A stretch of DNA of 64,000 nt from contig JAITQG010000046.1 in the NCBI GenBank assembly GCA_031289015.1, positions 33,906 through 97,905 of the forward strand, read 5' to 3'. Shown one piece after another: positions 8,970-17,836 of the stretch. Every line of letters begins with the position of its first letter. Position 1 is the first letter of the stretch. Source of the stretch: Lactobacillaceae bacterium. GTDB taxonomy: Bacteria > Bacillota > Bacilli > Lactobacillales > Lactobacillaceae. The translations under genes and the position numbers were made by a program. The notes under the pieces were generated by a model. The model was not told the origin of the DNA, did no database searches, and saw nothing but the letters and a program-made list of their open reading frames with translations.

Positions 8970-10760
8970 ATGATTAACAAATTAGCAATCGCCACTTTCA
9001 AACACCGGTTACGAGACTTTAGTGTATTGTTTGCGGGGTTAGTAATTTCTGTTGCCATTTTTTTGATGTTTAGCAATTTGGCGAACAATACAGAATTTCT
9101 CAATGCCAATTCAAGTTTACAAATGATTACCTTGATTTTCACTTTGGGCCAATTTTTGTTAGGCTTGATCACGTTTATTTATTTGAATTTTGCCAACACG
9201 TTTTTGCTACAATTACGGCAACGTGAATATGGTTTGTTGATGATGCTAGGTGCCAATGGGCGACAAGTTGCAAACTTGTTGATGCAAGAAACCTGGTTGA
9301 TTGGTGGCGCGTCATTAATTGTGGGGATGCTCTTGGGAACAGCACTCACAGCCGGCGCCGGCCAAGTTTTGCAGAGCATGCTGCATTTGCAATTGAAACA
9401 TTTTGAAGTTGTTAATCTGCATGCGATGGTCGTCACGATTATCTTTTTCATTGTGTTGTATGTCCTCAACGGTTTGTGGAATCGGCGGCATTTGTTGAAA
9501 ACTGAAGTCAGCATGTTGTTAAAAGGTGATCAACAAGCTGAAGTCAGTCAACCAAACAATGCCAAGTTAACAGTTCGCGGTGTTTTGGGCGTAGTTTTGA
9601 TTGCGCTAGGCTTTTGGTTCATGTCAATTGTGGTCAAAATTGGCTCAACCGCATTAATCGCGGCCTTGATTTTAAATGTTAGTGGAACCTACCTTTTTGT
9701 CAGTGCTAGTGTGACCTTGATGTTGAATTTAATTAAGTTAACTAAAGGAGCGCACAAAGGGTTGGGCAGCTTCACGATGGGGCAATTGACGTTTAGATTG
9801 CAGTCATTTAATCGTATCTTGACGATTGTCACGCTGATGTTTGCTTTGGCGCTAGGAGCGATGACAATCGGGATGGGGTATCAACGTACATTTACGGAAG
9901 CGGCGGATAAAAACAGTGCCTATACCATCGTGTTGAGCAATCCTGATGCAAAAACTAAGCAGTTGATTAGCGAACTTAAAAAAGTTGAATACATTAAAGA
10001 CTATGCCTACCAAATCAACAATGGCAACACGGTGGTTTGGCAACAAGCTGACTTGGATAAAAATAGCTTGCCAGCCCAAATTGTAAAGGGGCAAAATGTG
10101 CGCGCGGTGAATTACACGACCAAGCAAGTTGCAGCTGGCCAACCAGGAAATCAAGCCTTGATTAATGTTTCACGGGCGGTGGCGATTGTAGATGATGGTT
10201 ACACGGATCCCAAGGTACAAGTTGGGCAATTGGATGCGACTAAACCACAAGAGCAAATAATCTTGATTAAGACGCGCGATATGGATGCTAATGATGCGAT
10301 TTTGGCCCAATTATTGATGGCCCAAGAAAAGACGATTAAGCGCGACGCTTCGTATGTCTTGGGTGCCTATGGTTATCTGAATACTGTGCGTGGGTTAATG
10401 GGTGGCCTTGAATTTATGGGCTTCTTCTTGGCAATTGCCTTCTTGGCGATGTTAGCAAGCACGCTGATGTTTAAGGTTTTAAGCAACGTGCCAGCTGATA
10501 AGAAGCGCTATAATATTTTGTCAATGATTGGCGCCACTAAACGCCAAATGCGCGGCTCATTAGCCCGTGAAATCGGCTTGATTTTTGGTATTCCAGCGCT
10601 AATCGGCTTGGTTGATGTGGCCGTCGGGTTGCAGATGTTTAAAGCTTTGATGGCCAATCCATATATCGCATTTGGCCCAGCGCTCTTAATTATTTTTGGT
10701 CTGTATATCATTTACTTTATCTTTACATTTAAAACATATTGGAAAATGTTGCAGGTTTAA
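8970..10760 (+). CDS. ABC transporter permease, FtsX family
   Basis: 596 residues with about ten predicted membrane segments: one near 15-35, a group at 55-185, a group at 210-300 and three at 475-590. A soluble extracytoplasmic stretch lies at about 310-455. This is the layout of BceB-like or MacB-like permeases. The start is ATG 8970 with GGAGGTGG just upstream; the in-frame GTG at 8961 lies inside that ribosome binding site. It forms a two-gene operon with the ATPase. Substrate unknown. Confidence 0.88.
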   Translation: MINKLAIATFKHRLRDFSVLFAGLVISVAIFLMFSNLANNTEFLNANSSLQMITLIFTLGQFLLGLITFIYLNFANTFLLQLRQREYGLLMMLGANGRQVANLLMQETWLIGGASLIVGMLLGTALTAGAGQVLQSMLHLQLKHFEVVNLHAMVVTIIFFIVLYVLNGLWNRRHLLKTEVSMLLKGDQQAEVSQPNNAKLTVRGVLGVVLIALGFWFMSIVVKIGSTALIAALILNVSGTYLFVSASVTLMLNLIKLTKGAHKGLGSFTMGQLTFRLQSFNRILTIVTLMFALALGAMTIGMGYQRTFTEAADKNSAYTIVLSNPDAKTKQLISELKKVEYIKDYAYQINNGNTVVWQQADLDKNSLPAQIVKGQNVRAVNYTTKQVAAGQPGNQALINVSRAVAIVDDGYTDPKVQVGQLDATKPQEQIILIKTRDMDANDAILAQLLMAQEKTIKRDASYVLGAYGYLNTVRGLMGGLEFMGFFLAIAFLAMLASTLMFKVLSNVPADKKRYNILSMIGATKRQMRGSLAREIGLIFGIPALIGLVDVAVGLQMFKALMANPYIAFGPALLIIFGLYIIYFIFTFKTYWKMLQV

Positions 10761-10814
10761 AACGGGATTGGCGGTGAAGTTTGGCTAATTAATTGTAAAG
10801 GTTTTGTAGACATG

Positions 10815-10854
10815 GAATAAACATATTTAATTCATGGTTTATTCGTGCTAAACT
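10815..10854 (+). promoter_or_regulatory. Inverted repeat plus extended -10 before the unknown gene at 10885
   Basis: GAATAAAC (10815-10822) and GTTTATTC (10837-10844) form a perfect 8-bp inverted repeat with a 14-base spacer. TGCTAAACT (10846-10854) looks like an extended -10. The repeat would cover the -35 region, as for an operator. Confidence 0.5.
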
Positions 10855-10884
10855 ACAAAGGTACCGAAATAAGGAGCCTAAAAA

Positions 10885-11433
10885 ATGATTAAGCCAAATA
10901 GCGAAGAAGCCCCCATATTGATTGGTCTTTCTTGGTCAACCGAGGAAGCCAATCGAATACTAGCTACTACTATTGTTGACCACTTACTGAGTGATTTTTC
11001 AGCAGTGGCCGTCGTACAAGGTGAATTGTTCAAGTATATTGACGAAAAGTTTGGTGATAACTTGTCGGTGATGTACCGTTTACAGCCGGTTGGACCATTG
11101 AATAACCCCAATACCACCACGGATTCAAGTTATTTGAGTGCCCGTGATGTGGTGTTAGCAGCTAATTTGGACTTAGCGCCATTTGGTTGGTCAAAACATA
11201 ATCCAGTGCGGGTGTTTGCCCACGATGGAATGCTTGATCGGATGTATACCATGGTGCATGATTTGTTTGAATTTGAGAATGTGGTAGTTGAACGGGGTGT
11301 ATATGGTGCCTACGATCCGGCTGCCCGCCAAACTTGGACCCGGACTAAAGCGCTCTTCACAGCTCATGAACATGGCATTGTGGAGCAATGGAACCGTGGT
11401 AAGACCGGCTATATTGTGACCTTACCAAATTAA
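10885..11433 (+). CDS. Conserved-looking hypothetical protein, 182 aa
   Basis: Soluble, no signal peptide or membrane segment. AAGGAG at 10871-10876 supports the ATG at 10885. The N-terminus (PILIGLSWSTEEANRILA) and FAHDGMLDRMYTMVHDL in the middle do not match a family I know. It is monocistronic, with its own promoter and terminator, and lies between the ABC operon and the polyphosphate operon without obvious link to either. Confidence 0.7.
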   Translation: MIKPNSEEAPILIGLSWSTEEANRILATTIVDHLLSDFSAVAVVQGELFKYIDEKFGDNLSVMYRLQPVGPLNNPNTTTDSSYLSARDVVLAANLDLAPFGWSKHNPVRVFAHDGMLDRMYTMVHDLFEFENVVVERGVYGAYDPAARQTWTRTKALFTAHEHGIVEQWNRGKTGYIVTLPN

Positions 11434-11441
11434 TAATTAAA

Positions 11442-11480
11442 ATTAGTAAAGTGCTTGGGTGAAAACTCAGGCTCTTTTTT
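11442..11480 (+). terminator. Terminator after the 182-aa gene
   Basis: GCTTGGGT / ACTCAGGC stem (two wobble pairs), small loop, then a run of six T. Confidence 0.7.
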
Positions 11481-11521
11481 GGATTTGTTCAATATTAAGT
11501 CAAAAAAGTTAAATTTGAAGG

Positions 11522-11530
11522 TGGTATACT
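11522..11530 (+). promoter_or_regulatory. Extended -10 promoter of the polyphosphate operon
   Basis: TGGTATACT is a good extended -10. The -35 region is only A-rich. Transcription would start about 30 bases before the first gene. Confidence 0.6.
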
Positions 11531-11567
11531 AAAGACACTTAAACACGGATTCAAAAGGGGGAAGTAA

Positions 11568-13058
11568 ATGACAAGAACAGGATTGATGGGCGTGCTATTA
11601 GTAGGTGCATCGGCAATTGATTTACATATCGTTAGTCGTAAAAATGGGCAAATCATAGAAAAGGCGCACCGTTCAACTACGGTGGGCGATGAATTATATA
11701 GTGAAGGACATGTTTCACAAGCACAAATTAATCGAATGATTATTGATTTGAATGGCTTTAACCAATTACTAGCTGATTATGCTGTGACTGATTTTCACGT
11801 GTTTGGTTCATATTCATTAGCCAGTGCCCATAATGCCGTGTATGTGCGCGGCCAAATTGAGCTCGCCACGGGGTTGAAATTGCAATGGTTGTCGGCCAGT
11901 CAAGAAGCGTATTTCGGGCAAGTTTCGATGCGCTATGCAGAACCGCTGTTCCCAACTGACGCGGAGCAACGGGTCTTTTTGGTGTCGATGAGTTCGGGGC
12001 GTTTGTCATTAGGTTATTATGTCGGGGGAGAACTTAAATTTACGCGTAGTATTAATCTAGGACCAATTCGTCTGGCCAATGAGCTTGATGAGTTGGCCGA
12101 TGATGTTGTGGATTTAAAGGGCATCACCCGCGAATTTATCCACAGTAAATTAGCGGATTATGCCACATTACTGCCTAAATTTGAGAATGCTGACATGATG
12201 ATTGTTAGTGGTTCATTTGCCTTGGAACAGATTTTGGCCGAACCAACTGTTTGCGTTGCTGATTTTTTTGAGGCGAACAATACAATTCTAGGCGATCCGG
12301 CGCAAAAGTGGATTGATCAATTACAATTGACAGCCACCCAAGTTGATGCCGTCATGCCAGAATTATTATTGCTTGAAGAGTTAGCCAAAATTACACGGTC
12401 AAAGGCGGTTACCATCAGCAAAAAGCACATGCTACCAGGCTTGATTATGGAAGGCTTGGGACATTTAACTGGTGAAGAAGTGCTTTCTCATGCGCGTGAA
12501 TTGGGGCAACGGTTTGGCGTTGAACCAAAGCACCAAGCAGCCGTCCTGAAGTTTGCCGAACAATTATTTGATCGTTTGAAGCCAATTCATGAATTAGGTA
12601 AACGCGAACGCTTATTACTGCAGGTGGCCGCCTTGGTGCATGATGTAGGATCGTATCTAAATGCCTATCATCACTATGAGTATTCAGAATTGGTGATTAT
12701 GGCCGATGAATTAGATGGGTTAACACCAGTGGAAACCCAAATTGTGGCGATTATTTCACGTTATCATTCGCATGAAGTGCCTGGTGAAGGGATGCAAACG
12801 GTCCAACAATTAACTGAAGAAGAACGCATCATCGTGGCGCAATTAACTGCCTTGTTGCGGTTGGCTGATGCATTGGATGATAGCCGACTACAAAAAATTT
12901 CTAAAATCAGCGTTTCACTGAAGGAACCTAAGATCGTTGTGACTGGTGCCAGCCAAGAAAAACTGTATTTGGAACAATGGACATTTACCCACAAGGCTGA
13001 CTTATTTGAACAAGTCTTTGGGCGTAAAATTACGTTGAAACGAAAGGAGCTAAAATAA
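11568..13058 (+). CDS. ppx: Ppx/GppA-family protein with HD domain
   Basis: 496 residues: an N-terminal Ppx/GppA ASKHA fold (1-300) and a C-terminal HD domain (320-450) with LVHDVGSYLNAYHHYEYSE, which keeps the paired His-Asp. Family members hydrolyse polyphosphate or pppGpp. In this copy the glycine-rich phosphate loop (normally DIGGGS) reads SMSSGRLSL near residue 145, and the first loop reads VGASAID instead of IDLGSNS, so the ASKHA site may be weak. GGGGGAAG precedes ATG 11568. Its stop overlaps the ppk start (TAATG). Order ppx-ppk-ppx is known from lactobacilli. Confidence 0.85.
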   Translation: MTRTGLMGVLLVGASAIDLHIVSRKNGQIIEKAHRSTTVGDELYSEGHVSQAQINRMIIDLNGFNQLLADYAVTDFHVFGSYSLASAHNAVYVRGQIELATGLKLQWLSASQEAYFGQVSMRYAEPLFPTDAEQRVFLVSMSSGRLSLGYYVGGELKFTRSINLGPIRLANELDELADDVVDLKGITREFIHSKLADYATLLPKFENADMMIVSGSFALEQILAEPTVCVADFFEANNTILGDPAQKWIDQLQLTATQVDAVMPELLLLEELAKITRSKAVTISKKHMLPGLIMEGLGHLTGEEVLSHARELGQRFGVEPKHQAAVLKFAEQLFDRLKPIHELGKRERLLLQVAALVHDVGSYLNAYHHYEYSELVIMADELDGLTPVETQIVAIISRYHSHEVPGEGMQTVQQLTEEERIIVAQLTALLRLADALDDSRLQKISKISVSLKEPKIVVTGASQEKLYLEQWTFTHKADLFEQVFGRKITLKRKELK

Positions 13059-15163
13059 TGAGCGAATTGAAAGCACATGAACAATATACAAACCGAGAAG
13101 TGAGCTGGCTCGCTTTCAATGAACGTGTCTTGGATGAAGCTCGGGATAAAAATAATCCGTTGTATGAACGTGCCAAGTTTGTGGGGATCACCCAATCAAA
13201 TATGGATGAGTGGTTCCAAGTGCGCGTGGCGTCGCTGTTTCAATTACGCCACGTCAAGGACAAAACTGATATTGTCGGCTTGACGGCCCATGAGCAACTT
13301 AAGTTAGTTTCTGAATTAGCTGGCAAACAAACCAAAGAACAATATCAAGTATTAAACCGCATGATTTTGCCAGCTTTGGCCGATGATGGCTTGAATTTAG
13401 TTTGCGCAGCTGAATTAACTGAACCACAACGCCAAGAACTTGCCCCATTTTTTAGTACCTCGGTCTTTCCAATTTTGACCCCGATGGCCGATGATAAAAC
13501 GCGGCCATTCCCGTTCCTCGCGACGGATAGCTTGAATTTAGCGGCCCGCTTAGAGCGTGATGGGGAAGAACGTTTGGCCATCGTGCAGGTACCAGATATT
13601 TTGGACCGGGTCATTGCGATTCCTGAATTCCCAGGGCAATACATCTTGTTAGAGGAATTGATTTCAGCGTTTATTGCGGATTTATTTATCGGCTTTACCG
13701 TCAAGTCAGTGTCTAGTTTCCATATTCTGCGGGATATGGAACTCGACATTGCTGATGATGAAGGTCCTAATATGTTGGAAGAAGTGCAACAAAAGTTATT
13801 CGAACGTGAACGTGGGGCGGTTATTCGCTTAGTCCACGAAAAAGGGATGAGTAAAAAAGTCCTCAATCGATTAATTGATGCTTTAGACATCTCAACGGAA
13901 CGAGTGTATGCAGTTAATGGTCCAGTTGATTTGAGCTTTTTGAGTTCTTTGGTTAAATTTGGCCAAGACAAGTCAGCAAAGTTCGCGCCGTTTGAGGAAT
14001 ACATGGATGAACGGTTAGGTGATGAACGGATTTTCAAAGCAATTTCAGAAAATGATGTGCTCTTGCATCACCCGTATGATAGTTTCAAACCTGTTGTGAA
14101 CTTGATTCAACAAGCCGCTAAAGATGAAAATGTATTGGCCATTAAAATGACTTTGTATCGGGTCTCTGGTAATTCACCAATTATCAGAGCCCTTGGGGAA
14201 GCTGCCCGGGATGGTAAACAAGTGACTGTGTTGGTCGAAGTCAAAGCGCGTTTTGATGAGGAAAACAATGTGCATTGGGCCCAAGAACTAGAACGCCAAG
14301 GGGTCCACGTGATTTACGGACTCAAGGGGTTGAAGACCCACGCCAAGGTCGCTTTAGTTGTCCGACGCGAAGAAGATGACATCAAGCGGTATGTGCATCT
14401 AGGCACCGGTAATTATAATGACGTGACCGCCCATTTTTATACCGATATGGGCTTGTTAACGACTGATGCTGAAATCGGCTTAGATGTCGCTTCGGTGTTT
14501 AACGTCCTCACCGGTTATTCAGATCCTGATTATTTCTATCACCTCTACATGTCACCCGATGGAATCCGTGATGCCTTAATTGATCGCATCAAAGAATTGC
14601 GTAAAGCAGTTAAAAATGGGCATCAGGTTAAGATCCGGTTTAAGGCTAATTCATTGTCTGATACCCCAGTAATTGATGAGTTGATCGCAGCTAGTAAAGA
14701 TGGCGTGCCTGTGCAGCTGGTTATTCGCGGCATCACAATGATGAAGCCAGGGCTTGTTAATGTGACCGAAAATATTGAAATTCATTCATTAGTCGGGCGC
14801 CTCTTGGAACATAGCCGGATTTACATCTTTGAACTTGATGGTGTCCGTGAAGTCTTTTTGTCATCGGCTGATTTAATGACCAGAAACTTGTCGCATCGAA
14901 TTGAATTGATGTTCCCTATTTTGTCTGAAGAATTATCTGAGCGCGTTGTCCAAGTCTTTGATACAATATGGAATGATAATGTTAAAAGTCGTGTCCTCCA
15001 ATCTGATGATGAGTGGGACCGAGTTAATCGGCGGAATACAGATTCAATTAATGCCCAAGAATTCTTTATTGCCGAGGCGCAAGCAAAAGTGAAGGCACAA
15101 AAACAGGCGCAAAAACAAGTGGACAACCAACCAAAATTTGAGCCAATGAACCATCCATTCTAA
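13058..15163 (+). CDS. ppk: Polyphosphate kinase 1
   Basis: 701 residues, full length for PPK1, which makes polyphosphate reversibly from ATP. The autophosphorylated His is in KTHAK near residue 430, the second conserved His in LEHSRIYIF near 588; NREVSWLAFNERVL at the N-terminus and FPFLATDSLN are typical. It starts one base after the overlap with the upstream ppx gene and AGGAG lies inside that gene. A second exopolyphosphatase follows 19 bases later, so synthesis and breakdown of polyphosphate are encoded together. Confidence 0.96.
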   Translation: MSELKAHEQYTNREVSWLAFNERVLDEARDKNNPLYERAKFVGITQSNMDEWFQVRVASLFQLRHVKDKTDIVGLTAHEQLKLVSELAGKQTKEQYQVLNRMILPALADDGLNLVCAAELTEPQRQELAPFFSTSVFPILTPMADDKTRPFPFLATDSLNLAARLERDGEERLAIVQVPDILDRVIAIPEFPGQYILLEELISAFIADLFIGFTVKSVSSFHILRDMELDIADDEGPNMLEEVQQKLFERERGAVIRLVHEKGMSKKVLNRLIDALDISTERVYAVNGPVDLSFLSSLVKFGQDKSAKFAPFEEYMDERLGDERIFKAISENDVLLHHPYDSFKPVVNLIQQAAKDENVLAIKMTLYRVSGNSPIIRALGEAARDGKQVTVLVEVKARFDEENNVHWAQELERQGVHVIYGLKGLKTHAKVALVVRREEDDIKRYVHLGTGNYNDVTAHFYTDMGLLTTDAEIGLDVASVFNVLTGYSDPDYFYHLYMSPDGIRDALIDRIKELRKAVKNGHQVKIRFKANSLSDTPVIDELIAASKDGVPVQLVIRGITMMKPGLVNVTENIEIHSLVGRLLEHSRIYIFELDGVREVFLSSADLMTRNLSHRIELMFPILSEELSERVVQVFDTIWNDNVKSRVLQSDDEWDRVNRRNTDSINAQEFFIAEAQAKVKAQKQAQKQVDNQPKFEPMNHPF

Positions 15164-15182
15164 TTTAGCGGAGAAAATTTGC

Positions 15183-16160
15183 ATGACAAAGTTAGCAATA
15201 ATTGATTTAGGATCAAACTCAACTCGCATGACGATTAGCCAAGTCAACGACGATGGGTCATATGAGGTTATTCATCGTGACCAGTCGATGGTTCGCCTTT
15301 CTGAAGGAATGGGGAGCGACAAAGTCTTGCAACCCAAGGCGATGGAACGGACCATTCAAGTAATGCAGGAGTTTGCTGAGATCGCTCAAAAATATAAGGC
15401 CGATAAAATCATCCCGACGGCGACGGCTGCCGTGCGCCAAGCGACCAATAAAGCTGAATTTATCCAAATGCTTGCCGATCAAACGGGCTTAAAATTACGC
15501 GTTTTGACCGGCTTAGAAGAAGCACACTATGATTATTTAGCCATTATTCATACGCTACCAATCTCAGATGCTTTGATTATTGATACTGGTGGTGGCTCAG
15601 TTGAACTAGTTTACGTGCAAAGTACCCGAATGGTTCAATCGATTTCAGTGCCGATTGGCTCAGTTAATTTGACGGAAGCGTATCTGGAAAAAGATAAAAT
15701 TTCCGCCAAAGGGCTCTTTACCGCCAATTTGGCGATTGAACGTCAATTTAGTAATGTACCTTGGCTACAAAATGCCCGTCATTTGCCAATCGTGGCCCTA
15801 GGTGGTTCAAATCGAACATTTGCTAAAATTTCGCGCCGCTTCCGCAATGTGATGGATTTGCCGATTCATGGTTATCGGTTAACTGCCGAAGACGTGTTTG
15901 ATATCTTCCAAGCGGTTTTGCCTGAAGATATGGAAGGACGCAAAAAAATCCCTGGCCTAGCTAAAGACCGCGCTGATATTATTGTTGGGGGGATGTTGCC
16001 ATTGGTTAATGCGATGCAATACATTGATGCCACGCAAGTGATTTTCTCACAAGCCGGTTTACGTGAAGGCATTGTCTTTGAGTATATTCAACAAAAGACT
16101 GGCCTAGATGTTGTGACACCTATGCCTGAAGATATGACGATTGATGATGATGTAAATTAA
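15183..16160 (+). CDS. ppx: Exopolyphosphatase / Ppx-GppA phosphatase
   Basis: 325 residues, the short form without HD domain. IDLGSNSTRMTIS at the N-terminus and IIDTGGGSVELVYV near 130 are intact phosphate loops; TGLEEAHYDY near 110 carries the catalytic Glu. Unlike the first ppx gene of the operon, this copy looks fully catalytic. GGAG at 15170-15173 serves ATG 15183. It is the last gene of the operon, before a bidirectional terminator. Confidence 0.93.
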   Translation: MTKLAIIDLGSNSTRMTISQVNDDGSYEVIHRDQSMVRLSEGMGSDKVLQPKAMERTIQVMQEFAEIAQKYKADKIIPTATAAVRQATNKAEFIQMLADQTGLKLRVLTGLEEAHYDYLAIIHTLPISDALIIDTGGGSVELVYVQSTRMVQSISVPIGSVNLTEAYLEKDKISAKGLFTANLAIERQFSNVPWLQNARHLPIVALGGSNRTFAKISRRFRNVMDLPIHGYRLTAEDVFDIFQAVLPEDMEGRKKIPGLAKDRADIIVGGMLPLVNAMQYIDATQVIFSQAGLREGIVFEYIQQKTGLDVVTPMPEDMTIDDDVN

Positions 16161-16162
16161 CA

Positions 16163-16213
16163 ACAAAAAAGCCCCTACTAGCTGAATTAACAGTTACCAG
16201 GGGCGCTTTTTGA
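16163..16213. terminator. Bidirectional terminator between ppx and the convergent gene
   Basis: AAAAGCCCCT / AGGGGCGCTTTTT stem with A run on the left and T run on the right, between two convergent genes. Confidence 0.8.
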
Positions 16214-16219
16214 TTTGAA

Positions 16220-16606
16220 TTACAACAAAATTTCGAATTCTAAATTATTGTACTGATCACGTTCACGGATTTGATGGTAGCCAAATTCTTGCTCTGTCCG
16301 GGTTAACAATTCAGTTTCCCAAATAATCTTTTCAGCTGATTCAGCAAACATCGCTTCTTTGAGTTTGTTCACCAAACTTAAAATTTGTGTACCTTCATCA
16401 GCCGTCATTGAAGCATACATGCGCTCGTCATTGCCGTACTTCTTTGAAATCCGCTTCAAAGTTACGTTTAAAACCTGGCGCGTGTAGGCCGGGTTGCGAT
16501 TCAACCGAACGCTAAATACGATGTGATTATAATGGTTGTCGCGACTATATTGCAACAACATCGCCAAGAACTCCTCAGCATTTACTTTTTCTGGTTTGTT
16601 TGCCAT
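16220..16606 (-). CDS. Hypothetical protein, 128 aa
   Basis: Soluble, charged, no signal peptide. Helical N-terminal part (VNAEEFLAMLLQYS), then a strand with NHIVFSVRLNRNPAYTRQVL and a C-terminal Glu-rich end. AAGGAAA is about 5 bases before its ATG on the minus strand. It converges with the polyphosphate operon. I do not recognise the family; length and coding quality suggest a real gene. Confidence 0.7.
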   Translation of the reverse strand: MANKPEKVNAEEFLAMLLQYSRDNHYNHIVFSVRLNRNPAYTRQVLNVTLKRISKKYGNDERMYASMTADEGTQILSLVNKLKEAMFAESAEKIIWETELLTRTEQEFGYHQIRERDQYNNLEFEILL

Positions 16607-16759
16607 GATTATTTTCCTTATCTGGGTCTTTCTTTCTAGTTTATCACGTTATGCGTTGGATGATACACGAGGATAACAAAAATACGTTAGCGTTGGCGAT
16701 GTTTCAGGGGTTAACAGTCTGTTTTTTATGTGAAAGACAAGGTAAATTAAATTTAATAC

Positions 16760-16788
16760 TTGAATTTTTGGCGCAAACAAGGTATTTT
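16760..16788 (+). promoter_or_regulatory. Promoter of rbsK
   Basis: TTGAAT at 16760-16765 and TATTTT at 16783-16788 with a 17-base spacer. The operator at 16799 lies 10 bases downstream. Confidence 0.6.
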
Positions 16789-16798
16789 TAAATTATTA

Positions 16799-16815
16799 AT
16801 AAAACGTTTTACTAA
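16799..16815. promoter_or_regulatory. LacI-type operator (RbsR-like) before rbsK
   Basis: ATAAAACGTTTTACTAA; its core TAAAACGTTTTA is a perfect 12-bp palindrome with central CG, typical of LacI-family regulators such as RbsR. The same 17 bases recur at 18879-18895 before nupC. No regulator gene is in the window. Confidence 0.75.
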
Positions 16816-16847
16816 CAAACATCAACAGAATTATTGAGGGTAGGCAA

Positions 16848-17774
16848 ATGAATAAAATTATTGTCATTGGAAGTTTGAACATTGATGTGCAACAAAAGAT
16901 TGCGCGATTGCCTCAACAGGGTGAGACGTTGGGGATTTTGGATCAAGCGACTAATTTTGGCGGCAAAGGGGCAAACCAAGCCGTTGCGGCTGCACGCCAA
17001 ACGGCCAACGTACACTTTATTGGGGCCGTTGGGCAAGATGAACGCGGGATTGCTTTTAAAGATTTACTGGTCGATGAAGGCATTAGCACTACATATATTA
17101 ACGAAATTGGACATAAAAATACTGGTACGGCCTATATTATGCTGGAACCAGACGGACATAATACGATTTTGGTGTATCCAGGTGCGAACGAAATGCTGAC
17201 CATGGACGATGTTAAAGCTGCTGAACACGAGTTTGCCGATGTCGACTATGTTGTCGCTCAATTAGAGGTGCCACAAGCCGCGGTCTTAGCTGGTTTTAGG
17301 TTGGCACATAAATATGGGGCAAAAACAATTTTGAATCCCGCCCCAGTCACCGATCACGTCGATGCCGCGTTATTGGCTGAAACGGACTTGGTGGTGCCTA
17401 ATGAAACAGAAGCGGCAGCATTGGCACATTTGCCCGCTACCACGGATGCGGCAGAACTCGTCGATGTCATGCAGTCTTTGCGTGATAAAGGGGTTGGGGA
17501 TGCCATTATCACATTGGGTGAAGATGGCGTGTATTATGATGTGGCCGGCCAAGTAGGGGTTTGCCCAATCTTTAAGGTGCAAGCAGTTGATACGACGGCC
17601 GCTGGGGATACGTTCATCGGGACGTTGGCCGCACACTTGGCTTTGGACAATCAAAACCTGGTTGAAGCCATTATGTTAGCTACGCGGGCTAGTTCGTTAG
17701 CCGTGTCTGAGGCCGGGGCGATTTCATCAATTCCGACCTTAGCTGATGTTGAAGCCGCAAACGCACAACAGTAA
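16848..17774 (+). CDS. rbsK: Ribokinase
   Basis: 308 residues, PfkB family. The N-terminal GSLNIDVQQKIARLPQQGET, the first signature GGKGANQAVAAARQ near 39 and the second signature DTTAAGDTFIGTLA near 250 with the catalytic Asp are intact. It phosphorylates ribose to ribose 5-phosphate. The ribose is probably supplied by the two nucleoside hydrolases encoded 3.4 kb downstream, which fits the shared operator with nupC. The start is ATG 16848 with a GAGGG at 16835-16839. Confidence 0.93.
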   Translation: MNKIIVIGSLNIDVQQKIARLPQQGETLGILDQATNFGGKGANQAVAAARQTANVHFIGAVGQDERGIAFKDLLVDEGISTTYINEIGHKNTGTAYIMLEPDGHNTILVYPGANEMLTMDDVKAAEHEFADVDYVVAQLEVPQAAVLAGFRLAHKYGAKTILNPAPVTDHVDAALLAETDLVVPNETEAAALAHLPATTDAAELVDVMQSLRDKGVGDAIITLGEDGVYYDVAGQVGVCPIFKVQAVDTTAAGDTFIGTLAAHLALDNQNLVEAIMLATRASSLAVSEAGAISSIPTLADVEAANAQQ

Positions 17775-17787
17775 ACTGCACCACATT

Positions 17788-17825
17788 GCGATAAGGCAAG
17801 GGTTAAAGCTTTATCGCGACTTTTA
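17788..17825 (+). terminator. Hairpin between rbsK and the DUF606 transporter gene
   Basis: GCGATAAGGC / GCTTTATCGC, a 10-bp stem with one wobble, followed by ACTTTTA. A weak T tail suggests partial termination inside the operon. Confidence 0.55.
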
Positions 17826-17836
17826 CGGAGAAAATC

